Source: an uncultured Actinomycetes bacterium
GTDB taxonomy: Bacteria > Actinomycetota > Actinomycetes > S36-B12 > UBA5976
Direction of reading: 5' to 3'
Assembly: GCA_903892635.1 (NCBI GenBank)
Contig: CAITJH010000070.1
Coordinates: forward strand, 1 to 36,021
Length of the DNA: 36,021 nucleotides
Shown here: piece by piece, positions 1 to 8,982 of the stretch
How the letters are laid out: each line of letters begins with the position of its first letter
How positions within the stretch are numbered: position 1 is the first letter of the stretch
Program-made: the position numbers and the translations under genes
Notes under the pieces: model-generated
Database searches by the model: none
Told to the model about the DNA's origin: nothing
The model's input: the letters and a program-made list of their open reading frames with translations, nothing else

Positions 1-1108
<1,108 letters not shown>

Positions 1109-1120
1109 GTTTCCACTTTA
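1109..1120 (-). promoter_or_regulatory. Leaderless -10 element of the FrnE-like gene
   Basis: On the minus strand the hexamer TAAAGT (1120-1115) is followed by six bases (ggaaac) and the ATG at 1108. A -10 element of form TANNNT at this distance places +1 on the A of ATG. The same arrangement occurs at five other gene starts in the window. No Shine-Dalgarno sequence is needed. No good -35 is visible. Confidence 0.55.
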
Positions 1121-1146
1121 TTGGGACACGCCTTAAGTGACCGTCC

Positions 1147-1158
1147 TAGGCTGATCTC
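1147..1158 (+). promoter_or_regulatory. Leaderless -10 element of the cupin gene
   Basis: TAGGCT at 1147-1152, then six bases (gatctc), then the ATG at 1159. The form TANNNT-N6-ATG predicts transcription starting at the start codon. It is divergent from the promoter of the FrnE-like gene; the two share a 50-bp spacer. Confidence 0.55.
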
Positions 1159-1551
1159 ATGGAACCGATTGTGCGCAAGCTGGACGACTACGAATGGGCT
1201 GGTTGGCCCGAGGATCAGGTCGCTGATCGCGGAGAAGTTACGTGGAAAGCCCTTCAGGGCAATCCCGACGAAGGAACCGACATGGTACTTGGAGTCGCCC
1301 GAGTGCTAAAGGGACAATCCCTTGAAGCCCATCGCCATAAAGAAAATGAAACTTATTACGTTCTCAGCGGTACTGGCGTGGTGACGATTGAACATGTTGA
1401 ATATCCAGTTGAGCCAGACACAATGATTTTTATTCCTGGTGATGCGCTGCACCAGATCAATAACTACAACGAAGAACCGCTTCGCATTTTGTATTTATTT
1501 GCCACTGATGATTTCGGCAAGGTCGTGTACCGGTTTCCACCGACGCCTTAG
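1159..1551 (+). CDS. Single-domain cupin protein
   Basis: A 130-residue one-domain cupin. Motif 1 is present as G52-x5-H58-x-H60-x3-E64-x6-G71 (AHRHKENETYYVLSG), and motif 2 as the PGDALHQINN segment with H98, so the four usual metal ligands (two His, one Glu, one His) are all in place. The protein probably binds a divalent metal and could be a small isomerase, dioxygenase or lyase, or only a sensor; the sequence does not decide. The roughly 40-residue N-terminal segment before the barrel (tryptophans at 13, 16 and 29) is unlike the minimal cupins and may form part of the dimer interface. It is monocistronic, with a terminator 8 nt after its stop. Confidence 0.82.
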   Translation: MEPIVRKLDDYEWAGWPEDQVADRGEVTWKALQGNPDEGTDMVLGVARVLKGQSLEAHRHKENETYYVLSGTGVVTIEHVEYPVEPDTMIFIPGDALHQINNYNEEPLRILYLFATDDFGKVVYRFPPTP

Positions 1552-1558
1552 CAAAAAG

Positions 1559-1594
1559 AAAATGTCCCAAACAGATCGCTGTCTGGGACATTTT
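1559..1594. terminator. Bidirectional intrinsic terminator
   Basis: Inverted repeat with 16-nt arms (1559-1574 and 1579-1594), a 4-nt ATCG loop and one mismatch. The outer arms are AAAA and TTTT, so the U-tract works in both directions. It lies between the convergent cupin and hydroxyacid dehydrogenase genes. Confidence 0.9.
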
Positions 1595-1603
1595 CAATCT
1601 GAC

Positions 1604-2566
1604 TTAGCTTGTGACGAGATTTGGCGCGTCATGGCCAGCAAGAATTGCCAACGCATTTGTGGCTGCAATGTCGGCCATTGCTGCACGAGTTTCAACTGTG
1701 GCCGAACCCAAGTGAGGGATCAACACTGCATTGTCGAGTTCAAGCAAGCCTGGATGCACGACTGGCTCATTTTCAAAAACATCGAGGCCCGCGCCGGCGA
1801 TCTCACCGGTCTTCAGAGCGTGAACCAAAGCTTCTTCATTCACGATCGGTCCGCGCGCAGTGTTAATCAAGTATGCAGACGACTTCATACGCGCCAGCTG
1901 ATTCTCACTAATCAAGTGATGAGTTGCCGGTGAGTATGGGCAATGCAGCGACAAGACGTCGCTGGTTTCGATGAGCTCGTCCATTGTCATGAATTTCGCA
2001 TCAAGCTCTTGGATCACGTGGTCTTCAAGTGGCGAGCGTCGCGTGTACGCAATCGTCATACCGAAAGCCTTGGCACGACGAGCAGTAGCGATACCGATTT
2101 GCCCCATACCTACGATGCCAAGTTGGCGACCCTGAAGTCCCATTCCCAACATGTAAAACATGCCCCACTGCCATGGCTGCTGACCCCGAATCACTCGCTC
2201 GCCTTCGCCAAGACGACGGGTTGCCATCAAAATGAGTGACATTGCAATGTCCGCTGTGGCATCAGTCAAAACACCGGGAGTGTTAGTGACTAGTACGCCA
2301 CGCTTCTCGCAGGCAGGTACGTCTATGTTGTTGTAACCGACCGCAACGTTTGAAACGGACTTCAGCTGTGGCCCAGCCGCGTCGAGTAACTCGTCATCAA
2401 TCTTCTCGGTAAGCAACGAAACAATTGCATCAGCACCTGCCACCATCGTGAGTAACTCGTCACGTGAAATAGCAGTTTCGCTATCCCACGCCACGACGTC
2501 ATGTGCAGCCTTGAGTCGCTCTAGTCCTCCAGCCGGAATCTTTCCAGTAACAACAACTTTGGCCAT
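1604..2566 (-). CDS. D-2-hydroxyacid dehydrogenase (glyoxylate/hydroxypyruvate reductase type)
   Basis: A 320-residue NAD(P)-dependent reductase of 2-oxoacids. The Rossmann motif GMGQIG lies at 153-158, followed by TRRS (175-178) at the end of beta-B; basic residues here suggest NADPH may be preferred. The catalytic set is R238 (NTARG), E267 (DVFENEP) and H285 (PHLGSAT). The family includes glyoxylate, hydroxypyruvate and 2-ketogluconate reductases; substrate choice is inference. An in-frame extension of five codons upstream exists, but the ATG at 2566 is preferred because it overlaps the stop of the aminotransferase by one base (TAATG), a translational-coupling arrangement. Pairing with an aminotransferase suggests removal of the 2-oxoacid that enzyme makes, for example glyoxylate or hydroxypyruvate. 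Confidence 0.87.
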   Translation of the reverse strand: MAKVVVTGKIPAGGLERLKAAHDVVAWDSETAISRDELLTMVAGADAIVSLLTEKIDDELLDAAGPQLKSVSNVAVGYNNIDVPACEKRGVLVTNTPGVLTDATADIAMSLILMATRRLGEGERVIRGQQPWQWGMFYMLGMGLQGRQLGIVGMGQIGIATARRAKAFGMTIAYTRRSPLEDHVIQELDAKFMTMDELIETSDVLSLHCPYSPATHHLISENQLARMKSSAYLINTARGPIVNEEALVHALKTGEIAGAGLDVFENEPVVHPGLLELDNAVLIPHLGSATVETRAAMADIAATNALAILAGHDAPNLVTS

Positions 2567-3759
2567 TACGCCTCGATCCACTGCTTGAGTAGACCAAGAC
2601 CATCCACAATGTCGCCCTTATCAATGCCCGAGAACGCCAAGCGAATGTAATCAATGGTTTCGTCTGGCTGAGGTGTTCCGAAGTGGCGACGGGTGCAGAA
2701 CGAAACGCCAGTCTCGTGCAATGCCTGCTGCGCAAAGTCAGCAAGATCCGTGATGCCTTTGTTAGCCATGGCTTGAGTGACATCTGGGAATAGATAGAAA
2801 CCCGCTTCAGGAGTGTGAACCTTGATGCCTTCGGTCGAACGCAGAATTTCAAGCGCAGCATCACGACGGTCGCGCAGAATACTGAGCATTGCAGGCACGC
2901 TGGACTGATCTCCGGTCACGCCCTCAACGCCGCCGTACTGAACGAAGTGAGTCGTGCAAGATTCGTCGTTTGTGTTCAGCTTGGCAATGACGGTAGCCAA
3001 TTCCTTTGGCGCAATTGCTGCGCCAAGACGCCAGCCGGTCATCGCATACTTCTTTGAGAATGTGTAAAGGATGACTGTGCGCTCTGCCATACCTGGAAGC
3101 GAAGCAATTGACTTTGACTTGCCTGCATAACGCATATCGAAATATGCCTCATCTGATAGCACCCAAAGATTGTGCTTGATTGCGATAGCAGCAAGTGCTT
3201 CACGCTCAGCGTCCGTTGATTCGGCACCGTTGGGGTTTTGAAGATCGTTGTAGATGATCGCCTTGGTCTTTGGTGTGATGAGCGATTCGATCTGCTCAAG
3301 GTCAATGCTGAAACCATTTTCTGTCGGGAAATAACGGTAAGGCTTTGCAATGCCACCGAAATAGTCGATCTGTGATTCATAAATTGGGTACCCCGGATTT
3401 GGGTACAGCACTTCATCGCCAGCGTTCATGACTGTCTGGATGAATTTGGTAATGACAGGCTTTCCACCAGGCTGAACCACTACGTTTTCTGCAGTGAAAT
3501 CCAATCCACGGTTAGAACCGATGTCGTGAGCTAGTGCTTCACGAAGCTGAGGAATACCTGCGGCTGGGCAGTAGCCGGTCTTGCCGTCAGCAATTGCCTT
3601 GTTCATTGCCTCAACAATGTTGCTTGGTGTTGGAAGATTTAGGTCACCCAAGTGGAATGGAAAAATGCGGTTACCTTGCGCGCCCCATTCAGCAGCTGCG
3701 AGAGAAACAGCAAATGCAGTTTCGGTACCTAATTTGTCTAGACGTGTTGCGAGTGCCAT
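2566..3759 (-). CDS. Class I/II aminotransferase, PLP-dependent
   Basis: A 397-residue fold-type I aminotransferase. The PLP lysine is K236 in TFSKKYAMTGWRLG, which fits the class I signature; other expected residues are N175/N177 (QNPNG), D203 and Y206 (SDEAYFD) and the carboxylate-binding R244. GYCPAAGIPQLREALA near the N-terminus is typical of aspartate/alanine-type aminotransferases. The exact amino donor cannot be read from sequence; aspartate aminotransferase is the usual database label. The ATG at 3759 has a good ribosome site (GGGGA, 6-7 nt upstream). It is the first gene of a two-gene operon with the hydroxyacid dehydrogenase. Confidence 0.87.
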   Translation of the reverse strand: MALATRLDKLGTETAFAVSLAAAEWGAQGNRIFPFHLGDLNLPTPSNIVEAMNKAIADGKTGYCPAAGIPQLREALAHDIGSNRGLDFTAENVVVQPGGKPVITKFIQTVMNAGDEVLYPNPGYPIYESQIDYFGGIAKPYRYFPTENGFSIDLEQIESLITPKTKAIIYNDLQNPNGAESTDAEREALAAIAIKHNLWVLSDEAYFDMRYAGKSKSIASLPGMAERTVILYTFSKKYAMTGWRLGAAIAPKELATVIAKLNTNDESCTTHFVQYGGVEGVTGDQSSVPAMLSILRDRRDAALEILRSTEGIKVHTPEAGFYLFPDVTQAMANKGITDLADFAQQALHETGVSFCTRRHFGTPQPDETIDYIRLAFSGIDKGDIVDGLGLLKQWIEA

Positions 3760-4031
3760 GGTGAATCCCCTGCCCGATCAAAACCGATTTTTAAGGAGTT
3801 TACTTGCTGATTTCACGGGCTTGAAACACGGTGCTCTGGTTGAGTAATTCGCAACGGACAAGCACATTGTGGAACCCAAAGTTCGATAATTACGACGAAA
3901 ACTGTTCCCAATCAGCAGGCAATCGAGTCTGCGACTATTTTCGGGTTTGTAGAAAATCTTGATGTGCCCATTCCGAAAAATCTTCTAACTCAGGTGACGC
4001 AAACCCGCCAGCCTTGAGCGCATCAGCAATG
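3760..4031 (-). other. 272-nt region upstream of the aminotransferase; possible coding tail of the MFS gene
   Basis: Two things are visible. First, positions 4031-3935 on the minus strand form an open, protein-like stretch in the frame shifted from the MFS gene, reading RLDIADALKAGGF then ASPELEDFSEWAHQDF up to a TAG at 3935. It could be the original C-terminus of the transporter cut off by a frameshift, or chance. Second, TTTCA-N6-TGAAA at 3811-3826 is a short inverted repeat about 50-70 nt before the aminotransferase start and could be an operator. No confident promoter was found. Confidence 0.3.
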
Positions 4032-5264
4032 TCAAGTCTGCAACGAGCCAGCTTTGTAGTTACGGAGAGACGGCAATGCTGCTGCACATCCTCCGACAAC
4101 TGCTGTGCACAGCAAACCACCTGAGATGAATGCCTTATTCAACCCAAAAAGCTGAGCTGAAAAACTCGAACGGACTTGACCCAATTGAGGACCAATCGAA
4201 TAGGACAGCATTTCAATTCCAGCCATTCGTCCTCGAAGATGATCTGGAATCGTTGTATTCCAAATAAGGCTTCTAAATAACCCACTGACCATGTCCGCAG
4301 CACCTGCGATAGCTAATCCGAACAACGCCATTGGCACATTGTGACTAAATCCAACCAATGCAATACCGATTCCCCAAGCCATTGCAGCATAGATGACTGC
4401 CATTCCATGACGATGTACACGAGCGGTCCAACCACTCGTCAAGGTCGCAAGCGAAGCTCCTACTGCACCGGCCGCATAGAGCAATCCCAGTGACTCAGGA
4501 GAATGCAGTGCATCAGCGAGAAACGGAAACAACGCAACTGGATAGGCAAAGATCATGGCAGCTGTGTCGATGACATAAGTGCCAAGAAGGTCTTTTCGCG
4601 ACCACGCATACTTCCCACTCTCGACAATTGCAGCAATTGGCTTGTCGTGAACCTCACGGACTGGAGCCACACAAGGAAGCTTCATCAAAAAGAACAGAGA
4701 CAATCCGTAGGTAGCAACGTCGACTAAGTAGGAATACGTGAATCCGATTTTTGCTACCAGAACGCCACCAAGCATCGTGCCAAAAATAAACCCAATGCTG
4801 CGCGTCAAGCTCATCAGTGCACTTGCAGCACCAAGTTTGTCGACCGGGATTATTCGCGGCACGAGTGCATCAAGCGAAGGGCTTTGTAATCCATCACATG
4901 AAGCCGCCAAAAGTGCAACGACATAAATTACCCACACTCGCGGCGAACCAACGTGACTGTTAATCGCCAATAGCAACACGCTGATCATTAGCCCGAATTC
5001 AGTGGCAAGGACTACGCGCTTGCGGTCAGCTCGATCAGCAAGTGTGCCCCCATAGAGCCCAAAAATCACCAAAGGAATGATCTCAAGAACTCCTACGAGG
5101 CCAACAGCAACATAAGATCCGGTCAATTCTTTGATCTGATATGGCGCTGCAACATAAGTGACCATGGATCCAAAGCGCGTAATGATGGAACTCAACCAAA
5201 GGTGCCGAAATGCAGAAAGTTCGCGCAACGGACTTACGTCCATTCGAAGAGAAGTGCGCGACAT
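4032..5264 (-). CDS. MFS transporter, EntS-like exporter family
   Basis: About 410 residues with 12 hydrophobic segments. The loop between helices 2 and 3 has GGTLADRADRKRVVL, the standard MFS motif, and the N-terminus (SPLRELSAFRHLWLSSIITR) resembles EntS/enterobactin-exporter-like proteins (MFS_3). It is probably an inner-membrane drug or siderophore/metabolite exporter driven by the proton gradient; the substrate is unknown. An in-frame TTG lies three codons upstream, but the ATG at 5264 was chosen as start. The C-terminus ends abruptly after LPSLRNYKAGSLQT, while the neighbouring frame continues with coding-like sequence for 32 more residues, so a small frameshift near 4040 is possible. 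No nearby regulator was seen. Confidence 0.85.
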   Translation of the reverse strand: MSRTSLRMDVSPLRELSAFRHLWLSSIITRFGSMVTYVAAPYQIKELTGSYVAVGLVGVLEIIPLVIFGLYGGTLADRADRKRVVLATEFGLMISVLLLAINSHVGSPRVWVIYVVALLAASCDGLQSPSLDALVPRIIPVDKLGAASALMSLTRSIGFIFGTMLGGVLVAKIGFTYSYLVDVATYGLSLFFLMKLPCVAPVREVHDKPIAAIVESGKYAWSRKDLLGTYVIDTAAMIFAYPVALFPFLADALHSPESLGLLYAAGAVGASLATLTSGWTARVHRHGMAVIYAAMAWGIGIALVGFSHNVPMALFGLAIAGAADMVSGLFRSLIWNTTIPDHLRGRMAGIEMLSYSIGPQLGQVRSSFSAQLFGLNKAFISGGLLCTAVVGGCAAALPSLRNYKAGSLQT

Positions 5265-5321
5265 AGTCCCCAAGCCTACGAGGCGCAGCCTAGGACTGCT
5301 TACTTGAACGTCGAATGCTAG

Positions 5322-5660
5322 TTATCGAAGGGTCTTTTCCATTGGTCGACCTTTAGCAAGTTCATCGACCAATTTGTCCAAGTAACGAATCTTCAGCATA
5401 AGTGGATCGTCAATCTCTTGAATTTTTACTCCACATATCGAGCCAGTGATGAGTGCAGCATTGGCATTAATCTTTGCTTCCGCAAAGAAGTCAGAGAAAT
5501 TAGTTCGCTTTTGAATATGTCGCTTGAGATCCTTCTCAGAAAATCCAGTCAGCCAACGAATAACTTCGTGCAATTCGCTGACACTGCGACCTTTACGTTC
5601 CACTTTGCCGACATAATTCGGGTAAACGTCCGCGAATGGAGTGAGAAAGATTTTGTGCAC
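5322..5660 (-). CDS. DUF2200 family protein
   Basis: A 112-residue protein matching the DUF2200 (COG4898) family along its length. Characteristic strings are FADVYPNYVGKVERKGRS, VIRWLTGFSEKDLKRHI, ALITGSICGVKIQEIDDP and the near-invariant KIRYLDKLVDELAKGRPMEK. The function is not known; the family is small, cytosolic and widely scattered. The GTG at 5660 is taken as start; the frame stays open upstream, and homologues begin about 10-15 residues earlier, so a longer N-terminus cannot be excluded. It lies 28 nt downstream of the YCII gene on the same strand and is likely cotranscribed with it. Confidence 0.85.
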   Translation of the reverse strand: MHKIFLTPFADVYPNYVGKVERKGRSVSELHEVIRWLTGFSEKDLKRHIQKRTNFSDFFAEAKINANAALITGSICGVKIQEIDDPLMLKIRYLDKLVDELAKGRPMEKTLR

Positions 5661-5688
5661 GAATTGAGTCCAGGGTTCGAACTTCGTA

Positions 5689-6021
5689 CTAGCCCTTAAA
5701 TTTTCTTATCTCTTGTGGCCAGCCACATGCCTGACCTACTTTCGCTCCCCACAACTTTGCCTCATCATCAGTAGCTACGTTGATGATCGTGAGCCCGCCA
5801 AGAAATTCGCCAGTTGTAGTGATTGGATCACCGACATTACCGGCGTCATCAGCACCAAAAGCAAGTTCAATCTCTTCCTCGAGCCCTCCACCGAAAACGA
5901 GCACTCCGGCTTCTTTCATTTCTTCAAGGACTGCACGAGAAAGCAGGCCGCGCGGCACGTACCATTCGGCAGGATGATCTCCAACCCATTGTTGATTGAA
6001 ATAAATGATGTAGTTGGCCAT
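5689..6021 (-). CDS. YCII-related (DGPF-type) small protein
   Basis: A 110-residue dimeric alpha-beta barrel of the YCII/DGPF group. The segments WYVPRGLLSRAVLEEMKEAG, VLVFGGGLEE, TGEFLGGLTIINVATDDEA and a C-terminal PQEIRKF match the family pattern (an EFLGG variant of the DGPFxE loop). Members are often fused or linked to sigma factors or act in ring-cleavage-type chemistry, but most have no assigned function. It has a clear ribosome site, AGGGAG, 6 nt before the ATG at 6021. It is probably the first gene of a small operon with DUF2200. Confidence 0.82.
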   Translation of the reverse strand: MANYIIYFNQQWVGDHPAEWYVPRGLLSRAVLEEMKEAGVLVFGGGLEEEIELAFGADDAGNVGDPITTTGEFLGGLTIINVATDDEAKLWGAKVGQACGWPQEIRKFKG

Positions 6022-6154
6022 TGCATCTCCCTACGAGAATTGTGGTGTCGAACCTAGATGACTTGTGAGTACTTTACCGACCTCAATGGAAAGAATGCTC
6101 TCTTACCAGCGAGGTTCATTTTCATTCTTGCAAGTACGATCAAACACGAATTGA

Positions 6155-6165
6155 TAAGTTGTGGC
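6155..6165 (+). promoter_or_regulatory. Probable leaderless -10 of the DUF1905 gene
   Basis: TAAGTT at 6155-6160 followed by five bases and the GTG at 6166. Spacing is one base shorter than at the six exact leaderless starts. It supports the GTG as start over the upstream ATG at 6058. Confidence 0.35.
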
Positions 6166-6450
6166 GTGAGTATTTTTGTGAAGGGCGAAGTCTGGCATTG
6201 GCGAGGACCCTCTCCTTTTCACTTCATTCGCACCAACAAAGTTGAGAGTGAAGAAATACAGTTCATCGCTGGCCATCTCTCGTACGGCTGGGGCTGCATA
6301 CCAACCACAGTTCGAATTGGTGAAACCACATTTACCACCGCACTCATTCCAAAAGACGGTATCTATTTAGTCCCGCTCAAGAATGCGATTCGAACATCTG
6401 AAAACATCGATGTCGGCCAGTTAGTAACAGCTGAATTGAGCTTCCCTTAA
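6166..6450 (+). CDS. DUF1905 domain protein
   Basis: About 94 residues from GTG 6166, reading through VKGEVWHWRGPSPFHFI, LSYGWGCIPTTVRIGET, TALIPKDGIYLVPLKNAIR and a final VGQLVTAELSF. This is the full DUF1905 barrel, which in other proteins is sometimes fused to a YdeI/OmpD-associated tail that is absent here. The reading frame is open from ATG 6058, but the extra 36 residues have no counterpart in the family and the -10 hexamer at 6155 argues for the later GTG. Function unknown. The stop codon is about one base from the mature 3' end of rnpB on the other strand, so this mRNA must end in or read across rnpB antisense. Confidence 0.8.
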   Translation: MSIFVKGEVWHWRGPSPFHFIRTNKVESEEIQFIAGHLSYGWGCIPTTVRIGETTFTTALIPKDGIYLVPLKNAIRTSENIDVGQLVTAELSFP

Positions 6451-6451
6451 A

Positions 6452-6831
6452 TAGACGAGTCGGTCTGTAAGCCGGATTCTGTACTGCTTGCGCAGCGATG
6501 ATCATCCATCTGCGATCGCCGTTGCCGACAACCTGTTGCAACCTACCTGCAGGCCTGTGACGGGCCGTCACCTGCTCTGAGCCGAAGCTCTCTTGGTCTT
6601 GCTCCGAGTGGGGTTTACCTAGCTGACTGTGTCACCACAATCACTGGTGAGCTCTTACCTCACCGTTTCACCCTTACCCAGACTCCAAATACATGGAGCC
6701 GTGGCGGTTTACTTTCTGTTGCACTTTCCCGTGGGTCACCCCAGGTGGACGTTATCCACCACTCTTGCCCTGTGGAGTCCGGACTTTCCTCGCACATTGC
6801 TGCGCGCGATCACCCGACCGACTCGTCTGCC
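6452..6831 (-). ncRNA. rnpB: RNase P RNA (bacterial type A)
   Basis: Catalytic RNA of ribonuclease P, which removes 5' leaders from pre-tRNAs. The reverse complement starts with GCAGACGAGTCGGTCGGGTG and contains the invariant GAGGAAAGTCCGGACTCC, then ACAGGGCAAGAG, ACGGGAAAGTGCAACAGAAA and GGTAAACCCCAC, and ends with ACAGAATCCGGCTTACAGAC. The 5' GACGAGTCGGTC and 3' GACCGACTCGTC ends form the P1 stem, which fixes both boundaries to within a few bases. Length is about 380 nt. It is divergent from the amidohydrolase gene and convergent with DUF1905. Small open frames inside it are artefacts. Confidence 0.97.
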
Positions 6832-6834
6832 CTA

Positions 6835-6840
6835 AGAATA
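6835..6840 (-). promoter_or_regulatory. Candidate -10 of rnpB
   Basis: On the minus strand TATTCT (6840-6835) lies 4-8 nt upstream of the predicted 5' end of rnpB. No clear -35 is visible. It is interleaved with the amidohydrolase promoter on the other strand. Confidence 0.45.
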
Positions 6841-6853
6841 AGCCTCTTTTGGC

Positions 6854-6865
6854 TAAGGTAGAAAA
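6854..6865 (+). promoter_or_regulatory. Leaderless -10 element of the amidohydrolase gene
   Basis: TAAGGT at 6854-6859, six bases (agaaaa), ATG at 6866. The exact TANNNT-N6-ATG form seen at other starts here. AAGG could also be read as a weak ribosome site, so a leadered transcript is not excluded. Confidence 0.5.
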
Positions 6866-8473
6866 ATGCTTGATCTGCTTATCAATGGCGGCGTGATTCA
6901 CCGCGCAGATTCGCCCGTCCCAGCACCTTTTTCAGTGGGTGTCACGGCAGATCGCATCACCTTCATCGGTCCACAAGTCGATGCACCAACTTCTCGACGA
7001 ACCATCGAACTCAATGGCGAACTAATTACGCCCGGCATCATTGACAGTCATAATCACCTTCTACTTGGTTTTGATCCAGACGCCGTGAACCTCCAGGAAT
7101 TCCACACCCTGGAACCAGTACGAGCGATGTTGGCAAAGTTCGCCAGCGAACGCCCGGACCTCACCTGGATCTGCGGAGAAAACGCGAACTATTCCGTAGT
7201 GGAAAATCGCCGACCAAACGCGCGCGATCTTGCAGGCATCACAGACCGGCCGATCTTCATCACCACCTACGATCAACATTCTGTATGGCTAAACGATGTT
7301 GCACTTCGACTACTCGGAGTTGAGCAAGGCGTCCATCTTGCGTGGGGTCAACCCGAGTTTGATGAGCAAGGTCAACCAACTGGATGGGTGACCGACTTCT
7401 ATACAAGCGCGATGACCACGATGGGCTTGAAGTCACTCCAACGAGACATCCCGATGTATTCACCAGATCGTCGTTATCGCAAATTGTTATCGAGTATGGA
7501 TATGGCTACATCGTTTGGCATCACAACGGTTGTGGAGCCGCAGGTACCGATCGCCGAGCTCGACTTATTCGAACGAGCTCTCGCTGAAAGCAAACTCACG
7601 TCGCGCGTTATTGCAGCGCTATTCCATCCAATTGTCGAAGGAAACGATTTTCGAAACCAATTGCGACAAACAATTGACGATCATGATGACTCAGAAATGC
7701 TTTCGCTCGGCCCCATCAAGTTGTACGCAGACGATGTCATTGAACCGCATACGGCATGGATGCTCGATGACTATGCGAACCGAGTTGGAGCCAAAGGTCA
7801 TCCGAGCGCCCTAGTACAGGAATTCAATTTCATCGTTTCCGAGTTGGATCGACTTGGGCTTCAAACCCACACGCACGCGACCGGCGATGGCGGCATCCGC
7901 CTGATCCTGGACGCGCTAGAAAATGCTCAGCAAATCAACAACACTCACGATCGTCGTCACGGAATTGTTCACGTTGAGTGCATCCATCCAGATGACCTCA
8001 GTCGACTCGCGAAGCTTGGCATCACCGCTGCGATGCAACCTCGGCACTGCTCCCCTGACCTCATTGAAGGCGCATGGATGAATAACGTCGGAAAGGATCG
8101 TTGGGATCGTGCTTGGCGAATCAATTCGCTCATGAATGCTGGCACACATGTAGCCCTTTCCAGTGACTGGCAAGTTGGCGAAATGGATCCTCTTGTTGGC
8201 TTTTACAGCGCGCTGACTCGCGCATCGCTTGATGGCGCAAAAACATGGACACCAAGTGAGCGAATTTCTTTGCACCAAGCAATCAATGGGTACACCCTTG
8301 AAGGAGCTTGGGCATGGCATCGCGAAAAAGACTTCGGCACTATCGAGGTAGGGAAAAAGGCCGACGTCGCATTGTGGTCGAGCAACCTCTACAACAATGA
8401 GGCAACCGAACTTTTGAGCCAGCGGGCACTTTTAACCATTGTGAATGGCGAGGTTAAGCACGACTCTCGCTAA
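6866..8473 (+). CDS. Amidohydrolase family 3 protein, YtcJ-like
   Basis: A 535-residue metal-dependent hydrolase. After an N-terminal beta-sandwich segment the enzyme core begins with GELITPGIIDSHNHLLLG, carrying the first metal-binding HxH (HNH); QTHTHATGDGG and GIVHVECIHP supply later ligands and SSDWQVGEMDP the conserved aspartate. The C-terminus closes the sandwich with GKKADVALWSSNLYNNEAT. This is the YtcJ/NfdA-type subgroup of the amidohydrolases, which hydrolyse N-formyl, N-acyl or cyclic amide bonds; the actual substrate cannot be told. It is cytosolic, lacking a signal peptide. The Lrp/AsnC gene follows after 86 nt in the same direction and may report on an amino-acid product. Confidence 0.86.
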   Translation: MLDLLINGGVIHRADSPVPAPFSVGVTADRITFIGPQVDAPTSRRTIELNGELITPGIIDSHNHLLLGFDPDAVNLQEFHTLEPVRAMLAKFASERPDLTWICGENANYSVVENRRPNARDLAGITDRPIFITTYDQHSVWLNDVALRLLGVEQGVHLAWGQPEFDEQGQPTGWVTDFYTSAMTTMGLKSLQRDIPMYSPDRRYRKLLSSMDMATSFGITTVVEPQVPIAELDLFERALAESKLTSRVIAALFHPIVEGNDFRNQLRQTIDDHDDSEMLSLGPIKLYADDVIEPHTAWMLDDYANRVGAKGHPSALVQEFNFIVSELDRLGLQTHTHATGDGGIRLILDALENAQQINNTHDRRHGIVHVECIHPDDLSRLAKLGITAAMQPRHCSPDLIEGAWMNNVGKDRWDRAWRINSLMNAGTHVALSSDWQVGEMDPLVGFYSALTRASLDGAKTWTPSERISLHQAINGYTLEGAWAWHREKDFGTIEVGKKADVALWSSNLYNNEATELLSQRALLTIVNGEVKHDSR

Positions 8474-8559
8474 AGAAAACTCTTCAGATTCAGTTAACAA
8501 ATAAGCCGATCGAATGTACAAATGTGACAGTTTGAAGTGCATTTTGCAATGATTGCCTC

Positions 8560-8982
8560 ATGGATGAACTCGATCGCGCCATTCTTGCAGCTCTTCGGAA
8601 AGATGCTCGCACTTCGATCAGCGCGCTCTCCAAAAGCCTCAACGCAGCTCGACCCACTATCCAAAACCGAATTACCCGAATGGAAAATTCAGGCGTTATC
8701 GGTGGCTACACCATCAAGATCCAAACTGGCACCTCACCAAACCTCGTTCGAGCAGTCATGTTGATTGTCGTGCAAGGAAATAACGCGCAATCACTCGTAC
8801 GTGAACTTCAAGCACGTCCAAGCGTTACTGCTATACATTCCACTAACGGCAAATGGGATCTTGTTGCCGAGATTCAAGCTGAGTCGCTTGAGGATTTTGA
8901 TCGAGAACTCAATGAAATTCGAAGCCTAAAATATATTTCGTCGTCAGAAACAAACATCTTGTTGTCGTCTTACAAAATGTAA
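8560..8982 (+). CDS. Lrp/AsnC-family transcriptional regulator
   Basis: A 140-residue regulator. The N-terminal winged helix-turn-helix is DELDRAILAALRKDARTS followed by ISALSKSLNAARPTIQNRI (about residues 2-42); the ligand-binding RAM/AsnC domain spans about 65-135, with ELQARPSVTAIHSTNGKWDL and a D-rich ESLEDFDREL helix. Such proteins form octamers and sense amino acids. The upstream 86 nt include GTGACA-N18-AATGAT-N6-ATG, a possible leaderless promoter, and the small palindrome TGCATTTTGCA, a possible autoregulatory site. Its stop TAA abuts the convergent yaaA stop with no base between them. Confidence 0.9.
   Translation: MDELDRAILAALRKDARTSISALSKSLNAARPTIQNRITRMENSGVIGGYTIKIQTGTSPNLVRAVMLIVVQGNNAQSLVRELQARPSVTAIHSTNGKWDLVAEIQAESLEDFDRELNEIRSLKYISSSETNILLSSYKM

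Noticed and set aside
6377-6835. Small open frames inside the RNase P RNA
   Set aside because: The region is a structured RNA with all invariant sequences of rnpB; the frames are chance.
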